NCBI GenBank assembly: GCA_029204225.1
Contig: CM055094.1
Coordinates: 10,147,401 to 10,211,400, forward strand
Reading direction: 5' to 3'
From: Diphasiastrum complanatum
Taxonomy: Eukaryota > Streptophyta > Lycopodiopsida > Lycopodiales > Lycopodiaceae
DNA length: 64,000 bases
Shown here: one piece after another, positions 9,878 through 21,617 of the stretch
How positions within the stretch are numbered: position 1 is the stretch's first letter
Layout: the number at the start of each line of letters is the position of its first letter
Made by a program: the position numbers and the translations under genes
Notes under the pieces: model-generated
What the model was told of the DNA's origin: nothing
Databases searched by the model: none
Seen by the model: only the letters and a program-made list of their open reading frames with translations

Positions 9878-11038
9878 TGTGAGTCTTGTGCTTTGTCTAA
9901 GTCACATAGACTACCTTATACTAGATCTATATCTAGATCTACAAAGCCTTTTCAACTTGTACATTTGGATATTCATGGATTTACTACAATTAGCAATAGT
10001 GGAGCTAAGATGTATGTAACATTCATTGATGATTTTAGTAGATTTTGTTGGATCTATCTACTAAAGAGCAAGGATGAAGTGTATGACGTCTTTATCAAGT
10101 TCAAGAATGCAAGGGAGAACCAATTTTGCACAAGGATCAAGTGCTTAAGGAGTGACAATGGTGGTGAGTACATATCTACCAAGTTCAAGGCCTTTTGTGA
10201 TGAGCATGGGATCGAGAGGGAGTATACAACATCAAGGACCCCACAACAAAATGGAGTGGCTGAAAGGATGAATAGGACTATATGTGAAAGTGCTAAAGCT
10301 ATGAACTTAAGTGCTAATATTGAAAAACCATTTTGGGGTCCAGCTTTGTTGTGTGCCAATTTCTTGTGCAACAGGTGGCCCAGTGCTATTTTGGATGGAA
10401 GGACACCTTTTGAGATGCTATTCAAGAGGAGGCCGAGTGTCAACTTTCTAAGAACCTTTGGATGCACATGCTATGTCGACATTACTCTTGATGATAGGAC
10501 CAAGGAGGGTCCATCTTCAAGAAGATGTATTTTTGTTGGATATAGTGAGGTGAGTAAAGCCTACAAGGTTTACATTCCTTCTACTAACAAAGTGATTGTT
10601 GGTAGAGATGTCATATTTGATGAGGAAAACATTCCAAAAGTGTATTCAAGCATGATTGATGGTAGTGTGGATGGATCTAACATTCTTGATGTTGATGAAA
10701 AGGATCCTACTTTGGATGGTGATGATGATGGACCTTCATCAAGTCAAAAGCCAAGGAGAACATCAAGGGAAAGACAAGTACTTTCAAGGCTCACATATGA
10801 TCAAAAGGGTAAGCAAGTAGTTTTTGGAGATTATGTTGTTTTTCTAACCTCTTTGGATGAGCCTACAAGTGCAAATCGAGCAAGGAAAGAAGAGGAGTGG
10901 ATCCAAGCATTGGATCTTGAGTATCAAGCTCTTATGAAGAATGAAACATCTTTTGGAGGATCTTCTTGTGTAGATGGTGATATGCAAGTGGATGGATGTT
11001 ATCTTGCTGTAAAATCAAGTAATGGATCTGGAGAATAA
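9878..11038 (+). pseudogene. Copia-2 integrase and hinge
   Basis: A 381-codon open frame from 9893 with the catalytic triad region in order: VHLDIHG (D), LRSDNGGEY (D) and TPQQNGVAERMNRT (E). The conserved IFVGYSEVSKAYKVY and VIVGRDVIFDEE motifs that end copia integrases follow, and then an acidic hinge (about residues 255-320). The integrase core itself has no stop. The frame ends in NETSFGG, where RT should begin with NxTW; RT is missing. In an intact element it would insert the cDNA. Confidence 0.9.
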
Positions 11039-11758
11039 AGTTTGTTCAATGACTTTGATGGTCAAGCTGAGGATCAAAAGGTTGATCTCAAAGCGCTTCA
11101 ACTAGTCAAAAGGGAAGTTGGCAATTTGGAGTTAGCCAAGAGCATCAAAGGAGAGGTAATTGGCAAAGATGTTATGGATCTATTTCTACAAATTATTGAA
11201 GACTCAAGTAAGGTCAAAAGAGCAGCAAGGAAGTATTGTTAAAGTCTATTTTACTTGTACTATTTTATGTTTGAACAATTTCATGTGGATGTGTGCAAAT
11301 TGTCAAGATATGGTAAAACTAGCTACATTGGTGAGCATCATTTCGATGTTGGATTTGTAGTTGCATTCTTGGCTAGTTTTGCTGATGGAAATGAAGATAT
11401 TGGAGGTTCATTATGTCACTCATTCATGGCCAAGTCATCAAGTGATGATGGCATCTTATGGCAAAATGGAGATGGAGGCTCATTCATGGAGTATCATGGT
11501 GGATACATGGCAACAAAGGACAAAGGATTAGGAGACATGCAAGCAAATGTTGATCACTCACATTTATTGTTTGTTTGCTGTATTTTTCTAGAGAGTTCAG
11601 AGTTCTAAACATGGTGGAATCATTTCATTTACATTCTGATTAATTCTTCATGCTCTAGTCACGTTTTTACATGTAAAATTGATGTAAGAAATAGTGAAGC
11701 ATCCCAAGTGGACACTATTCTCTAAGTCAATTATGGTTGTTTCTATTTTGAGCATTAC
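11039..11758 (+). other. Non-copia filler replacing the RT domain
   Basis: About 700 bp between hinge and RNase H end, where copia elements have 1.5 kb of RT-RNase H. Short open frames (11042-11242 with a charged LELAKSIKGEVIGKDVMDLF stretch; 11255-11608) show no RT motif, in particular no YVDD. Origin unknown. It may be captured sequence or scrambled RT decayed past recognition. Confidence 0.4.
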
Positions 11759-12043
11759 ATGATCATTGAAAGGAGATCTATTCTTAGGAGGAAGATCATT
11801 CTTATGATGGATCAAAGTTCTATTGTCAAAAACTATGCTAGGAGCAAGCATATTGAGGTGCAATATCATTTTGTGAGGGAGCAAGTCATAGCAAAGGAGG
11901 TGGAGCTTCAACATGTGTTTTCAAGGGAATGTGTGGCTGATATCTTCACCAAAGCATTGGAAAAGGACTTGTTCATAAATCATAGAACATCATCTGAAGT
12001 TCTATCAAAGTCTATGCTAAAACTAGTTGAAGAGAGAGTGTGA
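11759..12043 (+). pseudogene. Copia-2 RNase H C-terminus
   Basis: The frame carries the end of copia RNase H: SKHIEVQYHFVREQV and then RECVADIFTKALEKDLF. It stops just before the right LTR. Catalytic residues lie upstream and are lost with RT. Confidence 0.8.
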
Positions 12044-12687
12044 AAGATTCAACTAGTTTGATCATTTTGTCCATATTTCCATAGTTGGCATATTGAGGCC
12101 AAAACTTGTTTTAGACTTAGAGAATAACTTTTCAAAGTTCATTAGTCTAAAATTCATTTGAATAAACACTTTTTGAAAGTGTGGGAAAGTTTGGAGGCGA
12201 GTTCTAGGAGATTCAAATTTGAATAGTTGGGTACATTGAATCTAGACCCAAAAATAGTAGGGTTAGCATTTTGGAGGGAAAGCCAAGTGGCCAAATAAGG
12301 CTTGGACCTGTTATAAAAGGATGTAACTCGTGGAGAGAGTGATATTCTCTCTTATCTATCTCATTTCATGCTTATACATGGTTCTCTTGGGTTCTACTAT
12401 CCATTGGTGCACTATATTGATGATTGCAAGCAATTTTATGTGTAGAATGATCCATAATTGCTATTTTCGGTTTCCCACCTGTGAATGACAGTAGCTTTCT
12501 AGTTTTGTACAGATAACAGTAGTACTTTATCATTTCATTCAAGTTTGATCAAGTTCTATTGGTGTTTGCATCTCATTTTGTGTGTAGATGCTGGTTTTTC
12601 TACATTGGTGAGATTGGAAGTGTATTTCTCTTTCTAACCAAAGATCTTTCAAGTTGATTGGATCGTAAGGATCTGAAAACTTTCACA
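12039..12687 (+). repeat. Copia-2 right LTR
   Basis: Ends TGTGAAAG...CTTTCACA form a perfect 8-bp inverted repeat and a purine run (GAAGAGAGAG) precedes it. A TATA box TATAAAAGG lies at about 12312-12320. Positions 12224-12390 match the left copy. Confidence 0.6.
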
Positions 12688-12704
12688 TTTCTTTGATTTG
12701 TAGC

Positions 12705-13679
12705 TGAAGAAACAAAACGTTTCTATTTACAAAGCTTTATTAGCTTTCAACCCTCTGCTTGACGAAGATGTTTGCGAACACGAAAGTCAAGAGACACGAA
12801 GCACAAAAGTTTTGCGAACACCTGACGAAGAGACACGAACACGAAAGATTCATGAACGAGAATATTTTGCGGTCCAACACGAGAAAGTCAGAAGACGGAA
12901 ACGAAACCAACGATGCGACATGAAAAATGTCGCGAAACTCTTTTTGCCCTCACGTTCCAAAGAGTACCAACAAGATCATACAAGTACCCAGAAGTACAAA
13001 TGTCTAATCTGATGGCATGACGTCAGCAGATACACTCTAGTCGTGGCTAATATGCCACTCGTGTAATTTCTTGATTAGTTGTAGATGTTTAATCACTCTA
13101 ATCTTAAAGCTACATAGAATGACTATATACTTATTGGATGATACTTGAAATATGAAGATACAAAAAAGTAGTCTAATGTTGGTAAGCAATCAAGATGAAA
13201 TACAGACAACAAGTCCGCCTACGTGCAAGACAAGTTCTATGATCAGGATCCATAGAGATCCACAAGTCCGCTAGTAAGCGACGAGACATCCACTCGTGAG
13301 AGAACTATATTTCTCTCACGCCAATGCACTGTGTGGATCTGCATGCAGTGCTTGAAGAATCAGAGAAAATCAATAGATGATCTTGTAGCCATTGTGCACA
13401 TGTCAATTTATGATGTATGATCTTGAATGCAAATGTGTCTGCTATTATTCATGTGTCTGATTCTCCTATTCATTTAATTCTGCACAAAGGTTGAATTTGT
13501 TGAATGCTACATTAATATACAAACGTAGATCAGTAGTGCTTGACTACAGTCTGGAGGACTGTAGGAGTGATTCACTGGCAGTGTCCAGCGACCGCATCTG
13601 AACTCCATCCAAACTATGTTGAATTGTGGTTGCTTCGCTTTCGCGACTGTTTTGCGACCGCGAAATTTTCCTACGTCAA
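12705..13679 (+). repeat. Copia-3 5' LTR
   Basis: Homologous along its length to 16091-17120 and in its first about 370 bp to 19123-19490. It holds the repeated GCGAACACGAAAG-type motif (about 12770-12860). It ends directly before a TGTATCAGAGC primer-binding site. Confidence 0.8.
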
Positions 13680-13690
13680 TGTATCAGAGC
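13680..13690 (+). other. Copia-3 primer-binding site
   Basis: TGTATCAGAGC, one base short of the TGGTATCAGAGC complement of initiator methionine tRNA used by plant copia elements. Confidence 0.7.
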
Positions 13691-13799
13691 CTTCCTACAT
13701 ATCTTGTCATAATCTGACATAGCCAATAAGCTATCAGATCCAGGAGGCCAAGCATTCAGACAAACAACCATCAACAAGAGAGCAGACTCCAAAACGCAA

Positions 13800-14545
13800 T
13801 GGCTTCAATCAGCAGCATGCAGAGCATGATCTACGCAATTCTTGATTCTTCAGGATCTAACTTTCTAGTCTGAAAAGTTAAGACATCACTCATACTCAAG
13901 GGCGAAGGACTCTTCCCCTGGGTGGATGACACATAAGAGATGCCTACGACATCAGACAAGGAGCTACGCGAATGGAGGGAGAAAAATGACAAGGCAGTAG
14001 CCTTGTTGTCTTCATCCATCAAAGATAGTCTGACACTTAACCTGGATACACTCTCCAAAGCTAAGGAGATGTGCGATGCATTGCTCACCAGATTTTAGAC
14101 GAAATCAAGAAGTCAAATCATGATGCTGGAAGATCAGTTGACGAATCTACAGTGGGATGGGAAGGACCTCACTTCTTTCGTAAGGAAGATAAAAGATCTA
14201 TTCCTATCACTACATAACTCTGGAGCAGAGAACGTAGTGTCAGCTGAGAAGCAGCTCACTTACTTGTTGAGAGCCTTACCGAGATCATTCCAGACAACAA
14301 AGATCATGCTCGCAAAAGATCCTACCATGAACCTCGAAAAGACGATTGTCGAGATTCGAGAGGAAGTTGAGGCTAGAGAACATCTTGATCACAAAGATGG
14401 TTCTGACCAGGCCCTCTATGACAACAAAGAAAAATCCAAAAAACAATTTAAGCCTAAGAGGGAGTCAAATCAGAGGCAGGATCGTGATCAGCAAGCAGAA
14501 GGGACCAGCAAGAGCAACTGGAAGAGCAAAGGGAGGTCGAAGTAG
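13800..14545 (+). pseudogene. Copia-3 gag
   Basis: Gag begins at an ATG near 13800 and is interrupted by stops before 14100. The clear part is 14120-14545: LTNLQWDGKDLTSFVRKIKD, then LTYLLRALPRSFQTTKIML, then a basic tail with KSKKQFKPKRES. A stop near 14545 separates it from the knuckles, which lie in another frame. Confidence 0.75.
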
Positions 14546-14569
14546 CAAGGTGCAGAGAAGAAGACTTGC

Positions 14570-15511
14570 ATGAGATGCAGAAGAGATGGGCATACAATAG
14601 ATACATGTTGGCTTAATCCCAAAATCGAGTGTATTCATTGCCACAAGAAGGGTCACGCAGCCGTGGATTGCCGCCAGAACCCAAGAAACAAATCAGCGCA
14701 GAACAGACAGGAGAACAACAACAGTTCATCCTATGTCGAGGAGCCCGAGAGCTCAAAAATGGGCGAAGAAAGAACGAACAGAAACTATTTGATCGCCTAT
14801 ATTTGTGAAGACGTGTGTGCAACGTCAACATCTGACACACATGAGGTGATTCTAGATTCAAGAGCCACCTCACACTTCGTGACATCAAGACGAATAATGT
14901 CTGATTTCAGAAGTGTAGATCCTTCAAGATTCATAGTTCTTCGAGATGGATCTAGACATCAAGTGAACGATATTGGTTCACTGTGGCTCAACACCACCGG
15001 TAGAGACAAACGACTCAAAGACGTTCTGTTCGTGCCTACACTGCAGCAAGACTTGCTTTCTGTAGCAAGAACAGCAGATGCAAGGATGTGTGTGATGTTT
15101 TCTGATGAAGCATGCAACGTAATTGACGCCAGTACCAGTACATTGGTCGCTCAAGGCAGAAGGGAAGGAAACCTATATCGTCTCAAGGTACGCCTACCTG
15201 CAGATCAGGTGCATCAGACTCATGATGACTCGCCAGACACTCTGTGGCACAGAAGACTCTGCCACATGAACTCAATGACACTTTACCAAGCAAGCCATCA
15301 TGGAGCGATAACAGGGGTCATCATCTCGAATGCAACCAGTTCGACCACCTGTGATGCATGTTTGAAGGGCAAGATGTCACGCACTCCATTCAGCAAAGAC
15401 TCCTACAAAATGACCAAGATTCTAGAGTTAGTGCATTCTGACATCTGCGGACCATTCAATGTGATCTCAGTAGGAGGTCCAAAGTATTATATAACCTTCA
15501 TTGATGATTAA
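14570..15511 (+). pseudogene. Copia-3 double zinc knuckle, protease, GAG-pre-integrase, integrase start
   Basis: The 313-codon frame starts within a first CCHC knuckle (CMRCRRDGHTIDTC) and has a second 23 residues later (CIHCHKKGHAAVDC). The protease site reads ILDSRATSHF: the glycine of DSGAT is arginine, which should abolish catalysis. Next come VLFVPTLQQDLLSVARTADA, the LWHRRLCHMNS zinc-finger histidines, CDACLKGK, and the first catalytic Asp (VHSDICGPF). The frame stops after FIDD. Confidence 0.85.
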
Positions 15512-16090
15512 AGTAAATTTGTCAGAGTGTATTTTATTTAGAATAAATCTGAAGCACTTGATAAATTCACTGAATATGTGAATTGAACCGAGAGATGTAC
15601 AAGCAACAAGGTTAAACAGATCAGGACAGATCGAGGTGGCGAATACATCTCGAATCGCTTCACTGACTTCTGCAATGATCATGGCATCATTCACAGAAGG
15701 ACTACAGCCTACACACCGTAGCACAATGGTGTTGTAGAAAGAAAGAACAGGACCCTGATGGAAGTAGCCAGATGCATGATGGCCTACTCAAAGGCTCCAA
15801 GGGTATTGTGGACTAAAGCAATAGCTACAGCCGCATACATCCAGAATAGAACATGTAAGTCTGGTGTCCCTCACACGACACCACACGAGCTATGGTGGAG
15901 TAGAAAGCCCAACATGTCTCGCGTCAAAATCTTTGGCTGCGCAACTTATGCACATATTTCTGATAAGCTTCAAAAGAAGCTTGATGAGAAAGCCGAGCAG
16001 AGATTTCTGGTAGGTTATGACAACAATTCGTCATACTACAGAGTCTACATGCCAGACACGAACACTATGAATATAGTGAGAGATGTCAGA
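15512..16090 (+). pseudogene. Copia-3 integrase core, C-terminal part
   Basis: After stops near 15511, 15540 and 15585 the core resumes with IRTDRGGEYIS (second Asp) and a stop inside the PQ-HNG motif, then VVERKNRTLMEVARCMM (Glu). The frame 15758-16093 ends with NTMNIVRDVR, where the nested LTR inserts. The next residues (FDDD) are found after the insertion at 17189. Confidence 0.85.
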
Positions 16091-17183
16091 TAAAGAAACA
16101 AAATGTTCTTAACTACAAAGTCTTGCTACCTTTCAGCCCTCAGCCTGACAAAGATGTTCGCGAACATGAAAGTCGGGAGACACAAAGCACGAAAAGTTTC
16201 GCGAACTCAAAAGTCAAAGGGACGCGAACTCAAAAGTCGAAGGAACGAAGACGAACAATTCGTGAACTCGAAAGTTGAGCAGACGAAGATGAACGGTTCG
16301 CGAACACAAAAGATCCACGAATGAGAATCTTTTGCGATTCAATAGAGAGAAGACAGACGAGCAAAACGAATCTTTCTCCTGTCCTCCACGCTCTAGAGAG
16401 TACCAGCGAGATCATGCAAGGTCCCAGAAGTACAGATATCTGATCTGATGGCATGACATTAGCAGATACATTTTAGGTCGTGGCTAATCTGCCATTTTTG
16501 TATTTCCCTAATTAGTTGTAGATGCTTAATCACTCTAATCTTAGATTCACATAGAGCGACTATGCTTATTGGATGTTACTTGACATATAGATCAACAGAG
16601 CACACATACATTGTAACGTAGTAGTCTGATGCTAGTAAGCAATCAAGAGAAAAATATAGAATACATGTCCGTCTGTGCGCGAAGACAATTCTGTCTAGGA
16701 TCTGTAGATCCAACTGTCCGCTAGTAAAGCGAGACGATTGCTCGTGAGAGAACTATGTTTCTCCCATGCCAACGCACTTCGTGGATTTTCATGCAGTGCT
16801 TGAAGAAATTAGAGAAAGATCAATATAGATGATTTTCTTGCTGTGTCTGATCTCGAATGCTAATGCATCTGCTATTTATTCGTGTGTCTAAGTTTTCTTG
16901 TTCTTTTGAATTCTGCACCTTGGTTGATACTATGTTGAATGCTGCATTAATTTTATAAAATGTAGATCAGCAGTGTCTAACTACACTCTGGAGGACTATA
17001 GGAGTGATTCAGTTGGCAGTGTCCAACGATCGTATTTGAACTCCATCCGAGGGCAAGAGAGAGTCGTGGTTCCTTCGCGAAAGCTTCGCGACTGTGATCC
17101 TCCTCACTCACTCTCAACAGTGGTATCAGAGCATATCACTTATTATCATCAGTGGTATCAGAGCATATCACTTATTATCATCA
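16091..17183 (+). mobile_element. Same-family LTR nested in Copia-3, with duplicated primer-binding site
   Basis: A 1,093-bp insertion with TCAGA target-site duplication (16086-16090 and 17184-17188); its removal rejoins the integrase frame as RDVR/FDDD. Positions 16091-17120 match the Copia-3 5' LTR (start TAAAGAAAC, a TG to TA change). The last 63 bp are not LTR but a primer-binding site leader repeated twice: TGGTATCAGAGC at 17121 and 17153, period 32 bp. A simple solo LTR would end at the LTR border, so this is an unusual integration product. Confidence 0.8.
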
Positions 17184-17914
17184 TCAGATTTGATGACGAT
17201 AGGACAATGGCCAATGACGATTCTATCAGCTACGAGGTTCTGGAGAGACAATACTATGACCTGCCGTCAATGACAGACGGACTAGAGAACGAACACAAAA
17301 ATGAAGATTTTTGAGTCGTTTCCCATTTGAGTGACGAATTAGAAGACAAAAGATTCGAGAGGCAGCCTACTGCTATAGTACCTGTAAACTAGGATGGTTC
17401 TGGACTGAGCAGAGTAGACAAAGACAAGGGCATTGTTGTCCCAGGAGGATCTCCTAGAAGGTCATCTAGACCACAAAGAGCGCCAACAAGATATATGCCA
17501 AGTAGCTCAGCTTCCACATCAGAAGAATTCTGCGGATTCAGTGGCAAACCACAAACTTTCGAGGAGGTGATTGAATGTCCAGAGAAGGATAGATGGATCC
17601 AGGCCATGAACGAAGAGATGGAGTCCATGAGGAAGAATCAGGTATGGCCGTTGGAGCCATTACCACATAAGCACAAAACTGTCAAATGCAAATGGGTTTT
17701 CAAGCTCAGATACGAACCAGATGGGAATGTGACGAAACACAAGGCAAGACTAGTGGCGAAGGGATTTTCTCATATATATGGTATTGACTACTCTGAAACC
17801 TTCTCTCTTGTTGTCAAACATTTGTCCCTACATCTATTATCTGCATACGCAGTAGCTTATGACCTCAGGATCCACATTGTGGATGAGAAGACAGCCTTCT
17901 TGCATGGCAAATAA
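17184..17914 (+). pseudogene. Copia-3 hinge and RT N-terminal half
   Basis: After the insertion comes an acidic hinge with stops, then the RT entry region in frame 17495-17914: WIQAMNEEMESMRKNQVW, CKWVFKLRYEPDGNVTKHKA, RLVAKGFSHIYGIDYSETF. A stop follows at TAFLHGK. The conserved W after NQV is retained. Confidence 0.9.
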
Positions 17915-18998
17915 GACGAAGAGGGCTATATGGATCAACCCCCAGGATATGTCTCAAATTCACTTCCCGACTATGCATGCAAAATGCATAGAAGCATCTA
18001 CGGTCTGAAACAATCAGCCTGACAATGGTACAAGAAGAAAGATCAAGCCCTGAAATCATTAGGATTCAAGCCTCTGTTGGCTAATTCCAATGTATATGTC
18101 AGAGTTATAGATGGGCATATCATCATTGTGGCTGTGTATGTGGACGACACTTTATTACTTTGCAAGAGGGAGCAGCTGATTGCTGAAGTGAAGACAGACA
18201 TCTCGAAACATTTCAAGATCGTGGATCTGGGAGAAGGCAGGTGTTACCTAGGCTTACAAATGGAAAGGGACTATGAGGGAAGTAAGTTATACCTTCACCA
18301 ATCCAGATACACCCAAAATATCCTAGAGGACTTTGGGATGCTGAACTGCAAAGGAGCAAGTACTCCAATGTTCGTAGGGACGGTGCTGACAAATGACGAT
18401 TGTCCGAAGACTAAGGAAGAGAGAGTACAGATGCAGCTCACACCTTACAAGAAGCTGATAGGATCATTGATATACCTTGCAAACAACACACGTCCTAATA
18501 TTGCTTATGCAGTATTCAAGATGGGCCAATTTTGCACGAACCTAGGCTCGACACATTGGAAGATTACAAAACAGATTGCAGTATCTTCAATTAACGAGGA
18601 ATTATGGCTTGTGCTATTGTCGTGATGCAGGTTTCAGGATGCTTTCCTATAGCGATGCTACCTGGGCATTCCTCAAGTACGACTGTAAGAGCATCTCAGG
18701 AGGATGCACCATCACATCAGGAGCAGCAATTCTCTGGGTCAGCAAGAAGCAAACCATTGTGGCCCAATCATCCTGCAAAGTAGAGTACGTTGCAGCAGCA
18801 AAGATGGCCAACGAGACAATCTGGCTAAGGCAGTTCCTAGACGAATTGGGCGAAACAAGGAGCGAGCCTCTGGTCTTGCAGATGGACAACACCTCTGCAA
18901 TACACCTGATGAAAAATCCAGTGTTCCATTCCAGAACAGAGCACATTGCGATCAAGTACCACTTGATCAGGGATCTAATTGAAAAGAAGATGTTGTAG
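17915..18998 (+). pseudogene. Copia-3 RT C-terminal half and RNase H
   Basis: The RT motif AVYVDDTLLL lies near 18130-18155 in frame 18077-18625, followed by KIVDLGEGRCYLGLQMERD and LIGSLIYLANNTRPNIAYAV. A frameshift near 18600 leads to RNase H in frame 18576-18998: YSDATWA (D), SSCKVEYVA (E) and QMDNTSAIHL (D), then RTEHIAIKYHLIRDLIE. After a stop, DMVADIFTKALDKGLF completes pol. Confidence 0.9.
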
Positions 18999-19122
18999 AC
19001 CACCTTCTTTGGAATGAAGGACATGGTTGCTGACATCTTCACCAAAGCCCTGGACAAAGGACTCTTTGAGAGACAAAGGAGCAGTCTCGGGATCGTAAAG
19101 CTATCGTTCTTTGAGAGGGAGC

Positions 19123-19490
19123 TGAAGAAACAATATGTTTCTATCTACAAAGTTTTGTTAGCTTTCAGCCCTCTGCCTGACGAAGATGTTTGCGAACACG
19201 AAAGTCAAGAGACACAAAGCACGAAAGTTTCGCAAACACCTGACAAAAAGACACGAACACGAAAGATTCGCAAACAAGAATCTTTTGCAGTCCAACATAA
19301 GAAATTCAGACAACGGAAACGAAACCAACGACGCGACACGAAAAATGTCGTGAACCCCTTTTTGCCCTCACGCTCCAAAGATCATACAAGTACCCAAAAG
19401 TACAGATGTCTGATCTGTTGGCATGAGTCAGCAGATACACTCTAGATCATGGCTAATCTGTCGCTCTTGTAATTTTTTAATTAAGTTTTG
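19123..19490 (+). repeat. Copia-3 3' LTR (truncated)
   Basis: Begins TGAAGAAACAATATG after the polypurine tract at 19111-19122 and matches the 5' LTR for about 370 bp. The homology stops near 19490, so about 600 bp of the LTR is lost. Confidence 0.75.
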
Positions 19491-19900
19491 TGCTCTTGTA
19501 ACAATGCGATGTAATAGAATGAGTATTAATACACACACTATGCAGCATAGACATCAGAACATAGCAAGAATGAATGACTATGTCCATAAGATTGTTAAAA
19601 ACTAGTACTTTTTACTCTCATTGGAAAAAATACATGGCATGAATGTTTATACGTTAAAGTACAAGTGAAGGTAGGCTATTGTTAAATGATGAATCTGACT
19701 ATGGTTGGCTTGTATCGCATGGATTTTCCCAAGTCACAAAGTGCTTAGACTCCTAACTACCTTCGTAGGACGTCTTTGGGGCTAGCATGGCATGGATCTG
19801 CCCTAGTACCTAGCACTGATACTATAATCAGTTAGGACTTGCTATCAATATGAATGTAAGTTTGTAGCTGCTTTTATGATAAATACAGTAAGATTATAAA
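19491..19900. other. No gene seen
   Basis: AT-rich spacer between truncated Copia-3 and the duplicated host-gene segment. No frame or repeat is recognised. Confidence 0.4.
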
Positions 19901-20513
19901 ATACATTCTACTATCCCTTATGCTGATCAGTTTGGCGGTGCCTTGATATGGAGAAAAAAGAGAAGAGTGTATTGCTAAAGCATAAATGGCATGATTGGGA
20001 AGATTGGACATTACATTTGAATTTGCAGTTTTGCTGATAAGGTAGTAAATTTTGTTTCGGACATGGATAACAACTGATGCTCAGCTATGACACATGTCTT
20101 CCTCACTTAACTAACTCGTGTGGTTGTGTTTTGTGGGATGGTGGCAGGTAACAACTGGGTGTCCTATAACTTTATGGTGCTTTACTTTATGGTACTTTGT
20201 ACTGTAAGACTTTATACAACTTTATTTTTACCTGTTATGCTATAAATTGAAGGGTTCAAAAGGTTTGGTCTTGTCAAGAGGGGCTACGTAAAATTTTGTT
20301 ATTCTCTTTGCATCTTTTTAAGATGTAAACCCGACTACCTTTTGGCCAGGGTAGCACCTTACCCTTATCTTCACTTGTATTTTATGGCTCACAAGGTCTA
20401 TTTTATGTCGTACTCCACATGATGGTTTCATGATGCAGTTACGCTTGGTTATGAGGAGCCCCTTCCTCCTAACCCTTTTGTTCAGACTAATATTTGTTGC
20501 ATGAAAAAAGCTA

Positions 20514-21605
20514 TGCCTGATTTACTCCTCCTACTCTCCTAAATCCCTTTTTTTAATCTGCCTCCATTCTTGCTGCATATTTACTAACATTGTCATGCAG
20601 CCTGCATATTTACACACAAATTTGCACAGACGAATAAAAGATGAAAGAATCACGAACACTATGTTTTTACACAGGTAATGGTGACAGACGAAAAGGGGAC
20701 ACTATCCTACAGAATGCCGAAGGTGCCCTAAAAGCTAAGGCACCCTGTAAATCTTATCCTAAGGCCATTCGTAAGAGTGACCCACTTTTCGCATCATCAC
20801 CAATGTTCATTTCAGCACTGGCTGACGTCACACCCTTTTTACGCTCACTCCATGCAGTTGCGCTAACAAATCGGACAACGATTGCAGCCACCCACGATCT
20901 GCTACAAACAGCACATCCACTCTATACTTTCACATCTGCACACCTGTAATATTATGTATATATACATATTTTGGACACCATTCAGATGATGATGATCAGA
21001 TGATCAAGTGAGATAAGAAGAGACTAAGAGAAGAAGTTTCACTCCTCATTACAGACAAAATAAGCTTCGTAGGGCACGCGGTTTTGTCCGCTATTGTATT
21101 GTGCTCTGCCGCATTATTAACTTGTATACATGATATACTTAATCTGATACAGCTCTTTGTTCTGCATTCAGATCTGTGTTAATATTGTTATGCTTGTTTT
21201 TCATTTTGTCTGATCTTTCTAGTTGCTCTTTCTAGTAATAGACGATCAACTTTTGGTCTTGTCTTTCGCGAATAATTCGCGACTAATTATCAGTCGAGCA
21301 CAATCTAGCTCTTCGCGAATCATTCGCGACAGATAATTTGTCTTGTAATTCGCAACAAATTATTCATCTAGCGCTTCATCCATTAAATGTTTGGCTGCGT
21401 AATCTAGAATGACTGTGATTCCTATCACTAAAGTTCTGTTCATTCTGATAGGCGTAGTCATGCTTTTGGAGAGAGTCATTTAACTCATTCCGCTGCGCAC
21501 GAACATTTTCTGTTCGAGTTCGTTTCTCATTCGCTTCTAGTTCGAGTTCGTTTCTCGTTTGTATTTGTCATTTATTCTACCCTCTCTCTCTCTCTCTCCC
21601 CAACA
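20514..21605 (+). repeat. Copia-4 5' LTR
   Basis: 1,092 bp, matching 25698-26902 throughout. It ends in a short CT tract (about 18 bp) and CCCCAACA directly before the primer-binding site. Confidence 0.88.
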
Positions 21606-21617
21606 TGGTATCAGAGC
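21606..21617 (+). other. Copia-4 primer-binding site
   Basis: A perfect TGGTATCAGAGC directly adjoining the LTR end, the complement of the 3' end of initiator methionine tRNA. Confidence 0.9.

Larger units (their letters stand above)
6270..12687 (+). mobile_element. Copia-2: degenerate Ty1/copia element without RT
   Basis: A 166-bp direct repeat flanks the unit (6270-6436 and 12224-12390, offset 5,954 bp). Between the copies lie gag, a CCHC knuckle, protease, GAG-pre-integrase and integrase, then about 700 bp of non-copia sequence, and finally the C-terminal end of RNase H. The right LTR can be set at 12039-12687 from its ends TGTGAAAG...CTTTCACA, preceded by a purine run. Only its promoter part is shared with the left copy, so the left LTR is truncated or rearranged. 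A minus-strand solo LTR sits in the coding region at 8383-9877. Confidence 0.75.
12705..19490 (+). mobile_element. Copia-3: degenerate Ty1/copia element with nested LTR
   Basis: A nearly complete set of copia domains lies between a 5' LTR (12705-13679) and a truncated 3' LTR (19123 to about 19490) that share the start TGAAGAAACAA and several hundred bp. A primer-binding site follows the 5' LTR and a polypurine tract (TTTGAGAGGGAGC) precedes the 3' LTR. The element is split at 16091-17183 by an LTR of its own family. Stops in gag, integrase and RT make it inactive. Confidence 0.85.

Noticed and set aside
12705-19490. Two separate partial copia elements meeting at 16.09 kb
   Set aside because: The TSD TCAGA and the exact rejoining of the integrase frame across 16091-17183 favour one element with a nested LTR.
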